Assembly: GCA_905250125.1 (NCBI GenBank)
Contig: CAJNOL010000470.1
Location: 62,001 to 126,000 of the forward strand
Length of the DNA stretch: 64,000 nucleotides
From: Rotaria sordida
Lineage: Eukaryota; Rotifera; Eurotatoria; Philodinida; Philodinidae
Reading direction: 5' to 3'
Below, piece after piece: positions 48,525 to 60,684 of this stretch. The notes below the pieces were generated by a model, which was not told the origin of the DNA, searched no databases, and saw only the letters and a list, made by a program, of their open reading frames with translations. How positions within the stretch are numbered: position 1 is the stretch's first letter; the number at the start of each line of letters is the position of its first letter. The translations under genes were made by a program, and so were the position numbers.

Positions 48525-51500
48525 ATCAGAATGAGACGTTTTGTTGCCTATTTTATATATATATATATATATGTTCTCCTTTTCTTTCTTCGTGTTCTTT
48601 TACTTCTTCTCTCTCTACTTAATTTGCGTATAAAAAAACAAGAAAAAAATGAAGCGCGTTTGTTGCGGTTGTCGGTCGAACTCAATTGAGATTAAAAAAT
48701 TTCAAATATTCGACATAAGTTTAATTGCATATTTTCAATGAATTTAATGTGTTTTTATATCTAGTTCTAGGTCGAGTATATTAAAATTACAATGATAATA
48801 AATATATGAACGAGACGAGAAAAAAGAAGGAATGTAATGGTGTCAATGAAATAGTCTCTTTTTTTTTCTCTTCTTCGAGGCAGTCAAGGAACCGAGACAA
48901 CAAGGAGAAAAAGAGAATCTCCTTTTTTCTTTCTCATTCTGTTTCTCAGTTGACAGTTGAAGAAGACGAAGAAGAAAAAAAAATTACTAAATATAAAAAA
49001 ACTTTTTTTTTTTTTACAAACACGAACTGAGACATTATAAGACCTTGTCTTACTCAATTTATGAGTATATGATACAAATATAAGATTTGAGTATAATATG
49101 CATGCTCACTCTTACTTACGCTTGAGTATGTGCTTGACTAATATAAAATCTCTGTTCTTTTTTGTACAAAAACAATCCTCTTACACATGTAAATTAAATT
49201 GAAACACTGAAAAAGAACAATAGCTCAATGGTGCATATGTATTACTTTATTATTCGACGTACAGGTCTACCTTTCACATCTGTTTATCCATAATGACAAT
49301 CACCTGGATATGTTTATGTACATATGCACGAGAACAAAGCCAATAAAAAAGAATAGGAAAGAGTATCTTAATTATTATTAGTGAGTCCTAAGAACATATG
49401 TTACCCTACTGGTAACCATATGCATATGGTATATAATTGTTATATATCAAGGATATATTATCTTCTATTATCAATGCCAATCAAATAATTCTCTAAAATT
49501 AAAATATATTATTTTATTGATACAAAAACTATGATAAATTTTATTTAAATTTCATTTATCTTTCAATTTTCTATTGAAATATATCGTATATTTATTTATT
49601 TATTTCTCAAAGTCATCTTATGATAATTATCATGCAAGTCTTCATAAATCATCACATCTGTCGCAAACTATTGAATGAGCACCATCTTTTTTTTTATTCT
49701 CTTCTCTCAGTTCAAATTCTTATGTAATATTAGAAAAAGCAAACGAGAACGAAAAAAGAAAAAAAAAAAGGAAAAAAGATTAAAAGAGAACTTCATTCAT
49801 TTGCATGTCATTTTCACATTGGATTATAATTGTACAGAATAACCTTGACACAATGTATCGAGATTTTAAAAAAAAAATACGTTTATGTATATATATATAT
49901 GTATACATAAGTATTACACGCCTACATTCTATTTGACAAGTGTACCTGCATACACTGTAAAGTGTTGTATTACACGAGCACTGGTCGCATCCATCGACAT
50001 ATATACAAGTGTCGATTGTCAATATATTGTATGACGTTAATCCAATGAAATAGACATATGTAAACTGTTTGATCATATTCCTCGTTTCAAGTATCTCACT
50101 ATAATTATAAGATTTGAAAAAAAAAGAAATATTAGTTTGTAAATGTAAATATTACTGCTATCTAAGCTTTAATAAGACTTCTTGTTTCAATAGAATGTAA
50201 TATACTGTTAAGAAGAAATAGTATTAAGTATGAAAAAAATATGTATATGAAACTTATAAGACTTATAAAATTCATTTAACTTTTTGATAATAATGAAAAT
50301 TCAATAAAAAAAAAAAGAATCCATCAGATATTTTTATATTTAATGAATTAATTATTTTGATGTGAAAATTTTTTAATATTCAAAAACAAAACAAAGAAAC
50401 TATTCTTCGATTCATAAAACATGACGAGAATTTCTTATTTTATTGTAAATTCATTTTCATTCATTACAATGATTATCTATCATTAAAAAAAAAAAAAGAC
50501 CACAAATAACTACGACCGACAAAATCAATTGTTAGAATACTATAATCAATAGTAGAATAGAGAATAAATCCAAATGTTTCATGGACATAATTCCATTTGA
50601 TTGATGTTGTATTATGTCTTCCATCATAATAATATATATCATTCTTCTTTTGGGAAGCGAACATTTGTTCGTACGGACAGTTGCATGTTATACAAACTAT
50701 TGCAAGAATTCTCAATAAAAAACCGAAATATAATGATACAATCAATTAATTTCTTGTAAGAGAGTATGGCCATCATCATAAATTGATTGATATTGGTCAA
50801 ATTGATGATTCAAATATAATAACAAGTTCTATTCAATGAAATATATGGATATTATATAAGTTGTACAGACTAATAGAATGACCTCAGAAAAAGTAATTAT
50901 GTCAGTTACGATATTAAAAGTTTCGATTGATATACAACGACTATTCATATATATATATATAGTTGATCGAAATATTCTTTGAAAATGTGAATAGTCTAAA
51001 AAAAATATGCATGGCATGAACGATTAGAGGTTGATCTTTAGGTCAAGAAAAGACCCACAATCTTTGCGAGCAAATCTCCTAAAATCTATTCTTATCTATT
51101 TTAAAAAGAAAATTTTCAAAAATAAATCTTTGTATTAATATAACTTTATACAATTTTTTTCTTTTTTGATTAAATATTTCATAATCCATGAAACATTTTT
51201 CATTAAAACAAGTATATCTATGGTAATAATTATTTAAACTATTGATAATTACATCGATCAGATGTATTATTACAATACAATACATCATGTCTTTCAATCA
51301 ACAATATATATTCATCCTTTTCATTTCTCATGGAAGTAAATGTACCAATTGATCCAAGTATAAAATTTATAAGATATCACCACCCTATTGCCAAAATTAA
51401 AAATAGTTAATCATAATTTACATATCGATTCTATGCTGTTTAATTGTAATATAATCTTATCATGTAGTGCAAAACGAGATGTATTTATTTAGAGTTATGT

Positions 51501-53612
51501 CTCGATAGAAATAATCCATAAGTTCATACACCTGACTTATGTAATAACAATAGAATCCTACGGGAATGATTTTTTCTCGTTCTGTTTTGCTCGGAGGATC
51601 AGGAACAGAAATGATGTTAAAAAATGAGTATTTTCAAAAATTGCTTTGTTTTATTTATATACTCTCCAAATTTTGCTCTTTCAGATAAAAAAATGTCGAA
51701 GTTAATCCGATGTTACATTGATAGATTTGTGATAATGACATTCTTTCAAAAATTTTTTCATTATCTATTATAATTCAGATTATCTCACCATATATCATTA
51801 TTATCATTATTATCATTTTCTCTTGAATATTTTCATTTTTTCATCATTGTTGTTGTGGATATAATAGGTTTACTTTTCTCTCTTTTCAATTGTTCAATTA
51901 ACAAAAGAAATTATTCTCTTCAATTTCGATGTACAAATAACAATTGATTCATTTTACTAAAATATATCTCTAATAATGATATTATTTTTAATTTAAGGCC
52001 ATCTCACGTTGTGCAAAGTGCAATGTTGATAGAATCTAGTATACGATAACGAGAGTTTTTCTCACACGCAACAAAAAAAAAAAAAAGAAATAAATTGTAA
52101 TAGAAATTCTGATAGCATTACGGTAACAGAACAACAAACCTTTTACGGGAATCAGGAACGGAAAACGGGAATCGAGAAAAATCCTTCTCGCAGCAGAGCA
52201 CTAAAATAACAGTCAACAATAAGAAAATAAAAAGTTTTTAAGTTTTTTTTGTGGACTAAGAAATTTTAATTAAATACTATTCATTATAATGAAAAAAATT
52301 TTTTTTTAATATTCAATTTAAAATACATATACAGGATGGTCCAAAAGTCACGCACCCGAAAAGAAATTGAATATCTCCATAACGGCTCTAGCAAACTGGC
52401 TGATTTTTTTATCAATGCTAGAGGCACGTACAATATTTATATCCATAAAGACATGCCTAGAGAGATTCTTTGTTAAGTATGTTGTTTTTTTTCCATCTGT
52501 AAAAAAAAGTAAAATTTTTTTGTTGCGATTAATAGTGATACTTAACAAAGGACTTCTCTAGGCATGTCTTTCTGGATATAAAGCTTGAACATGCCTCTAG
52601 CATTTATAAAAAAATCAGCTAGTTTGCTCTAGCCATAATAGAGATATTCAATTTTTTTTCGGGTGCGTGACTTTTGGTCCACCCTGTATTATTATTCGAT
52701 AGTTAATTAAGCATAGATATTTTGCGTTTTATACTTAACAAGAGAAATACAAAGTGCACAGTAACATCTCAGTGTTAAAAGAAGTTATATTTCGTAATGG
52801 ACTATCCGATAACAAGTACATATGAATATGCGTATTGAAGAGTCCAATAAACAATTTCATCTCATAAACAACTAATAAAAAGTTACTTGATAATTTTTTT
52901 CTTTTCACAAATATGTTTATAGAAGAATAAATTGAAAAAAAATTACATATAAGAGAAACTCGAAGAAAGTTGATTTCATTATTATAAATCAAAGGTAAAA
53001 CAGTTGAATCATGGTGATTTTATTTCTTGTCACTAGTTATAAGTGCTGTTGTGTTCCAATCGTAATTGATTTTATCAAAGCAACAGTAGCGGAACCCAGA
53101 TTTTGAGCTAGAACATCTCAACTACTCCTGATCCTATCACTGCAAACCGATAGAAGATCATCTCAGTATTCAATTCTCAGAAAATTCTTTTTAGAAATCA
53201 ATCAAATAATAAACATTCAATTGGATATTAATGCCATGACTCACAGAACATATGTTTTTTGATAGCCATTATACCAACAACATATTTTTTCAGACACTAT
53301 CGCCATCTATATTCACATAACAAATGAAACTGTTTCGTTCAATTTATTTATTTTTTATTTTAAACAAATCAATGTCTATCAGAAATAAATTTCAATGAAT
53401 GATTCATTTATGTTAAAAATTCCTTTTTTTTCTTAATCTGATTCGTAGATCGTTTGGAAAATAAAGACTATACACTAAACCTATCCAAATGCATAGATAT
53501 TAATTATTAGAAATTTTCTCTCATCGAATAACAAACAGATATGATAAGAAAAAAACAAAAAAACAAATCAATGCAAATATGTATATATATATGTTTTTTT
53601 TTTCTAGATCAA
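48525..53612. other. 5.1 kb intergenic region between the LC8-like and importin genes
   Basis: The two flanking genes diverge, so promoters for both should be here. Content: a TA microsatellite at 48553-48570, AG/AAG-rich tracts near 48880-48990, and a 355 bp mariner-like MITE (52332-52686). Two minus-strand open frames carry unusual residues: one Cys-rich (49780-50076) and one with a hydrophobic start (50473-50745). I cannot join either into a supported gene. Confidence 0.55.
52330..52688. mobile_element. Tc1/mariner-type MITE flanked by TA
   Basis: The 355 bp element (52332-52686) is bounded by TA on each side. Its ends, CAGGATGGTCCAAAAGTCAC and the reverse complement of CAGGGTGGACCAAAAGTCAC, extend into arms of about 160 bp around a short centre. 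The arms share GCACCCGAAAA, CTCTAGC, GGCATGT and CTTAACAA words. There is no transposase frame, so it is non-autonomous. The TA duplication and the CAGG terminus point to the Tc1/mariner group. The arms differ by roughly one base in ten by eye, so it is not very recent. Confidence 0.85.
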
Positions 53613-56600
53613 ATGGATTCATCTCCATCAAAAAAACTTCCTCATCATCGTTTAAATTCTTATAAATATCATGGGAAAGATTCTGATGAACTTCGACGTC
53701 GACGAAATCAATATAATGTTTCACTTCGAAAAGTATTTAGTTTTTTGTTAAATATAAAATAGTAAAACAAAAATTCGTTTCTTTTCTTTTTCTTTTTTCT
53801 TAAGAATAAACGTGAGGAACAAATACAAGTCAAACGTAATTTTCGTGCTGATGATAGTATGTCCGATAAATCTGATGATGATCATGAACAAAATCAAATT
53901 TTTAATCTTGATGATCTTGCTATAAAAGCTAAAAGTGAAGATCCAACAATACGTTTTGAAGCTATACGTTCAGCACGAAAACTTTTATCTATTGATCGTA
54001 ATCCACCAATTGATGAATTAATTAGATTTAATTTTTTACCTATATTTGTTCATTATTTAACATATGATCAACATCCTGATTTACAATTTGAAGCTGCATG
54101 GGCATTAACAAATATAGCATCAGGTAATTCACATCAAACACAAGCTGTTGCTGATGCAAATGCATTACCATATTTATTACGTCTTTTACATTCACCACAT
54201 CCAAATGTATGTGAACAAGCTGTTTGGGCCTTGGGAAATCTTATTGGTAATATAGCACGAAGAAAAAATTTCTTGTTAGTTTGTTATATATGTATATATA
54301 TTTTTTTTTTCATATTTCAAATAGGTGATGGTCCAACATTACGTGATTATGCTATAGAATTAGGTGTTATAAAACCATTAGTTGAATTTATTCAAAAAGA
54401 TATTCCTGTTACATTTCTTCGAAACGTAACATGGGTTATTGTTAATCTTTGTCGCCATAAAGAACCACCATTATCTTTAATTGCTGTACAAGAAATTTTA
54501 CCAGCTTTAAATTATTTAATTGCATATACAGATATAACTGTATGTATGAAAGATATATTTTTCTTTTTAACAATAAAAATATGTTTCTTTTTTTTTTATT
54601 TTTGATAGATTCTTGTAGATTGTACATGGGCATTAGCTTATCTACTTGATTGTGGAAATAATATGATACAAGTAAATAATTACAAAAAAAAAAACACAGA
54701 AATTTTATTATGATGAAATTGTTTTTAGATTATTATTGATTCAGGTGTGATACCACAAATTATTAAATTATTAAATCATAATGAATTAAAAATTGTTACA
54801 GCTGGTAAGAGTTATGATTTTTTTTTTTAAATTTAAATTTTTATTTATAATTTTAGCATTGAGAGCAATTGGAAATGTTGTTACAGGTACTGATGAACAA
54901 ACACAATTCGTTCTTAATCATGGAGCACTTGCTTATTTTCCAAAATTACTCAAACATCAAAAAGATAAACTTAATAAAGTATGATTTATAATAATTAATT
55001 TTGTTTTTAATAATGAAATGCAAAAAGAAATTTTGCAAGATAATATAAATCTAACGTGAAGTGTAGGTGATAATGATTTCATCATGTCTTGAAATTATGA
55101 TGTTGTTGTCTCTTACATTTCTGATTTTCTAGACATGAGATAATAATCTTATAAATATTAACCAAAGACAAAGAAAATAAATTCAAATCAAAAACTATTA
55201 TTAGAATGTTTAATAATCTCATATTTTCTGAGTTGGTCAAGAATTATATACAATGGCGATAATAGATCAAGGTTTTTTCTAATGATACATGCTGCTTTTT
55301 TTCATTATATCCCTAGATGTATATCTATATGAAGAACTGACATTGCACTATTATTGTCTATTTTACTGATGATGGACATTAACCTATTGCATATCTCTAT
55401 TTGTAATTATCACAGGCGCACACACAGTATATAAACTGATGCACAAGAGACGAGTGCAACAGAGAGAGACAATAGGAAAGAAAGAAGAAATGAAGCCATC
55501 AGTAAGAGAATTATATCAGTATCAATATATTAGATATCTATACTTCGTTACAGAAGCAAACGATTAGAGGATAATTGTTTTGAGTTCATCAAGTTTATTG
55601 CAACCAGATCTATCTTTTGATAATATATCCAAGGATGTCGCGAGATTACCAAGATTACAGCAGTGAGAATATCGATTCTTGTTGCGTAGACTGATAAATG
55701 AAGAAAATTGTTCAATTTCGCTGGGAAAAAAAACAAGACATTTTCCAAGATTGGGGGAGTTATTCCTAGAGTGCGGCAAATTCAAAAAGTACCCGGAATC
55801 AGTATTTCATATTTTGTACTTAAACAAAACAATCTTGTAAATATGAGTCATTCTGGTATCTATTGTACCATTTTTTTGCAAAAGTGATCGAAAAAAACAG
55901 TAAACGACTGCATTTAAAAGTGTCATCATCTGATAGAGAATATTTTGAAGTATAAGAAAAAGTCATTTTGCATATTAACAGTCTTTTATTTTATCTGATT
56001 TAGAGACCGAAAGTTTCATAGGAACATATTATAGGGTCTGTTGTTTTATTTGAATGAAAACTAGTGACATTCAGAAATTAACATAATCCTACAAGTTTCA
56101 GAAGATTTTCTTTCGAGTCGTGTATCCAGAAGGAGCACAAAAAATGATCAGTTTGAGACAATTTCTTTTTTAGATTTTTAGTCAGGGAGAAGAGTAGTAC
56201 TAACTAGAGAATAGAATACATCGTTATATTTTTCGAATAACTTTGTTCAGAAATGAGGTAGAATCTTGATATTTGCAATATAAGTTGTACTTATCAATTA
56301 ATATTTGTGGTTAAAAAAAATCAGCTCTTGATTCTTTGTAGTTTGATCAAACATGGGTGGGATAAACAGGGAAAAAAGGCAAATTTTTGTATTTTTCAAT
56401 TCTTATGCTTAGAAACAAGCTAGGGCCTTGATATTTACAACACAAGTTGTGTTTACCAGTTGACATTTCTGGTAAAAAAATTAGCTCTTAATTTCTTGTA
56501 GTTTGATCAGAAGATAGGCAACAGAGGATGGCACATTTGACTGTATTTCTTTAATAACTTTCTTCAGAAATAAGTTAGAGCCTTGATGTTTACAACATAA

Positions 56601-58374
56601 GTTGTACTCGCCAATTGACGCTTGTGTTAATAAAAATCAGCTCTTAACTCCTTGCAGTTTTATCAGAGGATAGGCAAAAGGGGGGTGGAACAAATTGTCT
56701 GTCACATGCCAATTGACACCACTAAGATGTAAATTGTTCAAAAACAAAAAATGTTAATAAGTTTTGATTTTCACCAAACGATAAGGCTTAAATTGATGAA
56801 TCTTTTTATGGAAAAAGATTTGGTTTAAAGTCTTTGTTGGATTCACACTAAGCTTAAAATGGAATGGGACACTTTTTTCCTGTTTGCAGGAACCATTGAT
56901 AGAATGTCAAATTTCTGTGAAATGACAATAGCTGGAGAGAAAATAAGATTATGAATAGATAGAGCATTCAAAAATAATATAAGAAAATCAATCAAACATT
57001 ATTTACATTTTTTGTTTCAAGTTAAAAAAAAGACCGAAAGAAAAACATCCAATCTAGAACCATCATAAAAATACACAAATAAGTAGTTTATGTTCAGTAT
57101 TTTTCGTAAACAATAAAAGATAGAAACCTGATTTTAGCAGCATAAATAGGGCATGACTGACAGATATTTTGGTATTAATTTCGAGCAATTTGACTGAACA
57201 GAAACTGAGAAATAAACTAGGCCATTTTTGTACTGAAATCTTTAATTTCAATAATGAATAAATGAAGATTTCTCGACATAGATTTAAGAATTTTTGATGA
57301 TTTAACAGTTCCAAATTTTTTCTTTTGGAAACTGTCGAACTCTAGTCACCCTCTCGAAATATCTTTGAACATATCATTACATCAAATGAAAGTCTTAGTC
57401 CTTAAAAATCAGTTTATTCTTAGCTAGATCTTTGTCTTCACTCTTCGAATATCATTCTTTATATTTAATACTCAAATGATATTGCGATATTTTGAGTAAA
57501 AAAAAAAGAAGTTTATTGAAAATATTCTTTAGTTTAATTTAATATTTTCATTTAAAGGAAGCTGTTTGGTTTCTATCAAATATAACAGCTGGTAATCAAC
57601 AACAAGTTCAAGCAGTAATTGATGCACAATTAATTCCCGACGTTATTCATCATTTACAATATGTTCGTATAGAAAAATTTTTCTTTTTTTCTCTTAACTA
57701 AATCATTATTATTTATATTAGAGTGAAATTCAAACACAAAAAGAAGCTGCTTGGTGTATGTCAAATTTAACAATGAGTGGTTCAAAACAACAAATTCAGT
57801 ATATAGTTACACAACATGTTATACCTCCTCTTTGGTATATTGAATAGATAATTGTTTTATTTTATTTTTTTTCGTATTTTAAATTATCGATTATTTTATA
57901 GTAATTTATTAGTACAACAAGATACTCAAATCTTACAAGTGTGTCTTGATGCTATTCATAATATACTTAAACAAACATCAGAAGAAAATCTTGAAGCTAT
58001 TATAACAGAAATTGAAGAATGTGGAGGTATTTAATACAAAAAATTAAAATCTCTTTTTTTTTCTCGATTATTTAAATTATTAGGTCTTGATAAAATTGAA
58101 AATTTACAAACACATTCAAATGGTGATATATATCAACAATCATATGAAATAATTGAAAAATTCTTTTCAAATGAAGCTGTAAGTCAAAAACAAAAATAGT
58201 AACAAAACGAATTAAATAATTTTATTTTTTTCATAGGATGATGAAGATATTTCATCAATGAATCAAGCACCAACATTACTAAATTCTAGTAATGAATTTT
58301 CATTTGGAAATATGAATACAAATCAAGCTGTACCTGATAATAATAATGAAAATAATGCACATTTTCAGTTCTAA
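53613..58374 (+). CDS. importin subunit alpha, KPNA3/KPNA4 type
   Basis: Eleven exons (53613-53732, 53805-54246, 54325-54539, 54609-54671, 54729-54804, 54857-54978, 57558-57662, 57722-57834, 57902-58026, 58084-58178, 58237-58374) encode 537 aa. Importin alpha carries NLS cargo to importin beta for nuclear entry. The N-terminal importin-beta-binding domain has RRRRNQ and LRKNKREEQ. Ten armadillo repeats follow, with the NLS-binding Trp/Asn pairs ([54 protein letters not shown]). The end has the autoinhibitory/CAS-binding acidic region and a terminal FQF shared with KPNA3/4. Motif choice ([20 protein letters not shown]) favours the alpha-3/4 subfamily over alpha-1 or alpha-2. The ATG lies 5 nt after a TTCTAG acceptor. 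Intron 6 is 2.6 kb and repeat-rich. Poly(A) signal at 58522. Confidence 0.95.
54979..57557 (+). other. repeat-rich intron 6 of the importin alpha gene
   Basis: At 2.58 kb this is the longest intron of the window; the gene's other introns are about 50-80 bp. It contains a possible degenerate leucine-rich-repeat coding relic on the minus strand (55550-55785), a three-copy tandem repeat (56226-56690) and unassigned AT-rich sequence. No intact gene is seen inside it. Confidence 0.7.
56226..56690. repeat. tandem repeat, three diverged copies of about 155 bp
   Basis: Copies start at about 56226, 56390 and 56543. Each has the same order of words: TATTT-N-TAACTT-N-TTCAGAAA, CTTGATxTTTxCAAxA, AAGTTGT, CAATTxAxxxTT, AATCAGCTCTTxA and GTAGTTTGATCAxA. 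Copies differ by substitutions and small indels, so the array is old. Confidence 0.75.
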
Positions 58375-59980
58375 AATATTCTTTCAGTTTATTCATTTTC
58401 TTTCTTTTCTTTTTTTTTTGTTTTTTTTTATATTCGAAGATTGTCACGACAAAATAAAAATACATTTGTCCATTCGTATCTTTTACTGTATAAAGTGCTA
58501 TTATATTGTTTCTGAATTTCAAATAAAAAAAAAAGAAAAAACAAAACACAACAAACATTGTGTTTGATTTTGTATTTAATGGAAATGTTTAACGTAACAC
58601 AAGAGCCAGAAAAAAAAAGTTGTAGAAGAAGCTCAGTACTGCTTTGAATTTTGAAAAGTATTTATTTTCTTTGCCTATAACATCAGATTGTCTTATTTCT
58701 AGACGTTGTTAAGCCATTCTCTAACGCCACCACTAGACTAAACTAGTGGCGGAGCCACGATTTCTAGTTAGAGAGGACTCGACCCCTACCGACCTTTGAG
58801 CCTCCTGGAGGCTCAACGATTCGTAGGGGAAGCTGATCCTCCCGGTTCCGCCACTAGTTCAAACTAGTCTCCGACAAATATTCTTTAGTATAATTCATAG
58901 AATTTTATTGCTACCTATAGAAAGCCATGTATATGCTTCTTTTTTTTAAGTTATTTTAGGCTAGTCGATAGATGTCGCTATTACGCAAGTAAAATGAATT
59001 TAAATGAATGTGTCATTTCGTGACAAAATACATTCTTTTTTTTTATATTCAGTATATAGGTTACTTTTAGAAAAAAAAATACAATAGAAAAAAAAAGCAT
59101 GCTGAGAATGCATTAATAATTGGTAGCTCATAAAAAAAAGAATAAAAGAAAGAAAAAAAAGTAAGCACATCCAAATTTATTTTGATTGGCTTTTGTTTTT
59201 TGTTTTATGTCGATTATTATTATATGTTGCAATTATGTAATTGTAATTAATTGAATGTGTAACATTTTGAGAAATTTCTCTTTTTATCTGAATGAAATTA
59301 ATATATTTTTACAAATTTTTAGATAATGATTTTCATAAAATATCATTGTATTATTCGATTGTTAGATAAATTTATTTGAAAGAATATTTCTATTCATTAT
59401 TATTCGTCCCTATCTTTATGATAATTTATTATTATCGGTTATGCAGCTCAAAAAAAAAGTTTTATCAATATGAGAATCTCTTATTTATACATTAGAAATG
59501 CGTAGGGTAAGCTCTTTTTATAACCTTGTCGTACTATAGAAATTTTTTTTACCTTCACGTGACCCTACACTCTATGGTAAGTAAGATATAATCATTCTGC
59601 AAGCTTGACTGCACTTTTCTCTTTCCTTGACCTTCTCTCCACCTTACCATGTACAGTTATATCATACATTTCCGTTATTTGGACTATATGACGATTGCAT
59701 AGTTAAAATGTATACACTTTCAGTTTGTTCATTATTATTGCTTTATACATATGAACGAAAAAAAAATTTTTCACTGGTATTCCAAATGAAAGTAATTAGC
59801 AGATGTATGTATATATACTCTGTCTAGTAATTGCAAGAAATAAATGTTCTTAATTAGATCTTCTTTTACAGATTTGATTTTCCTCAGATTAATAAATATT
59901 ACTGTTCTGTTTTTTTTTTGCTGTATTTAATATTTTATCAAAAAAGAAAAAAAAAGACATTTTTTTGTTTCATTCATTTG
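58375..59980. other. 1.6 kb intergenic region, no gene seen
   Basis: This lies between two convergent genes, the importin gene on plus and the orphan membrane protein gene on minus. It contains the importin poly(A) signal (58522), a short inverted-repeat element (58741-58859), and AT-rich filler with A/T homopolymers. Confidence 0.65.
58741..58859. repeat. short inverted-repeat element, copy 2 (GGCGRAGCC family)
   Basis: It has perfect 13-bp terminal inverted repeats, AACTAGTGGCGGA at 58741 and its complement at 58847-58859, around 93 bp of relatively GC-rich sequence. It shares ordered words with 28944-29094. It is a non-autonomous MITE-like element. Confidence 0.7.
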
Positions 59981-60481
59981 TTAATTTGTATATGAAATAG
60001 TAGTAAGTGTTGGTGGTGTTAAAGTTTCTATAACATAATATGCATGTCTTGATTTAAGATTTTGAATTTTTAGATGATATTTTTTTGAACATTGATTTAC
60101 TTTTTCTTCAATGAATTTTGAATTATTTGGTTCATTTGAATAATAGATTTTATATAGTTTTTTAATTAGATTTTCATCAGTTAGTTGATCTGAAAAAAGT
60201 ATAGAGATTAATTTTTTTCAAAATTAATTCTTTTTTTTTTTTATTTTTCTATTCATACTATATATTTCTTGTCGTTCATTAATATGATGAAATGTTGAAA
60301 AAAATTCATCTGGAATTTCATTTTCATGATTATCTCGAGATTCATTCATAAATTGACATGTAAAATAAACAATCATACCCATTCCATAGAATCCAATATA
60401 TATTATCATAAAAACTAAAGCACCGAAATTTCCGATTAAAAAATAACGATTTTGTATATCTGTTGTTGTCGAACAATTCAT
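59981..60481 (-). CDS. orphan single-pass membrane protein
   Basis: Two exons (60481-60259 and 60189-59981) encode 143 aa. A short N-terminus with an N-glycosylation site (NCS, residue 2) is followed by one membrane helix (about residues 18-42, containing FYGMGM). A cytosolic or luminal tail of about 100 residues follows, acidic at first and then Lys-rich, ending in a Thr/Pro stretch. I do not recognise a family. The size and the FYG inside the helix recall KCNE potassium-channel subunits, but the rest of the KCNE signature is not clear. The ATG at 60481 is chosen because the upstream extension to 60619 is homopolymer-like. It diverges from the CCCH-repeat gene across 203 bp. Confidence 0.6.
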
Positions 60482-60684
60482 TGTTAGAATTAACTTTTCT
60501 TGTTCGTACTTTTTCTTTTTATTAATGTAGTTTAGTAAAAAAAAAAAAAAAAGAAAACGTATGCAATTGAGTGGAAAATGACACAGCTTGTCAGCTTTGT
60601 ATATATATTGAAGAATCAAGCAAAACGAAAAAGAAAAAAAAAAGAAAGGTGTTTTACGTTGGTTGAAAAACGTTTATATTTTAG
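60482..60684. promoter_or_regulatory. 203 bp bidirectional spacer
   Basis: It separates the divergent orphan membrane protein gene (minus) and CCCH-repeat gene (plus). It is A/T-rich with an AAAG-type purine run and ends in a TATATTTTAG acceptor right at the plus-strand ATG. It must hold start sites for both genes, unless the plus gene has a more distant first exon. Confidence 0.5.
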
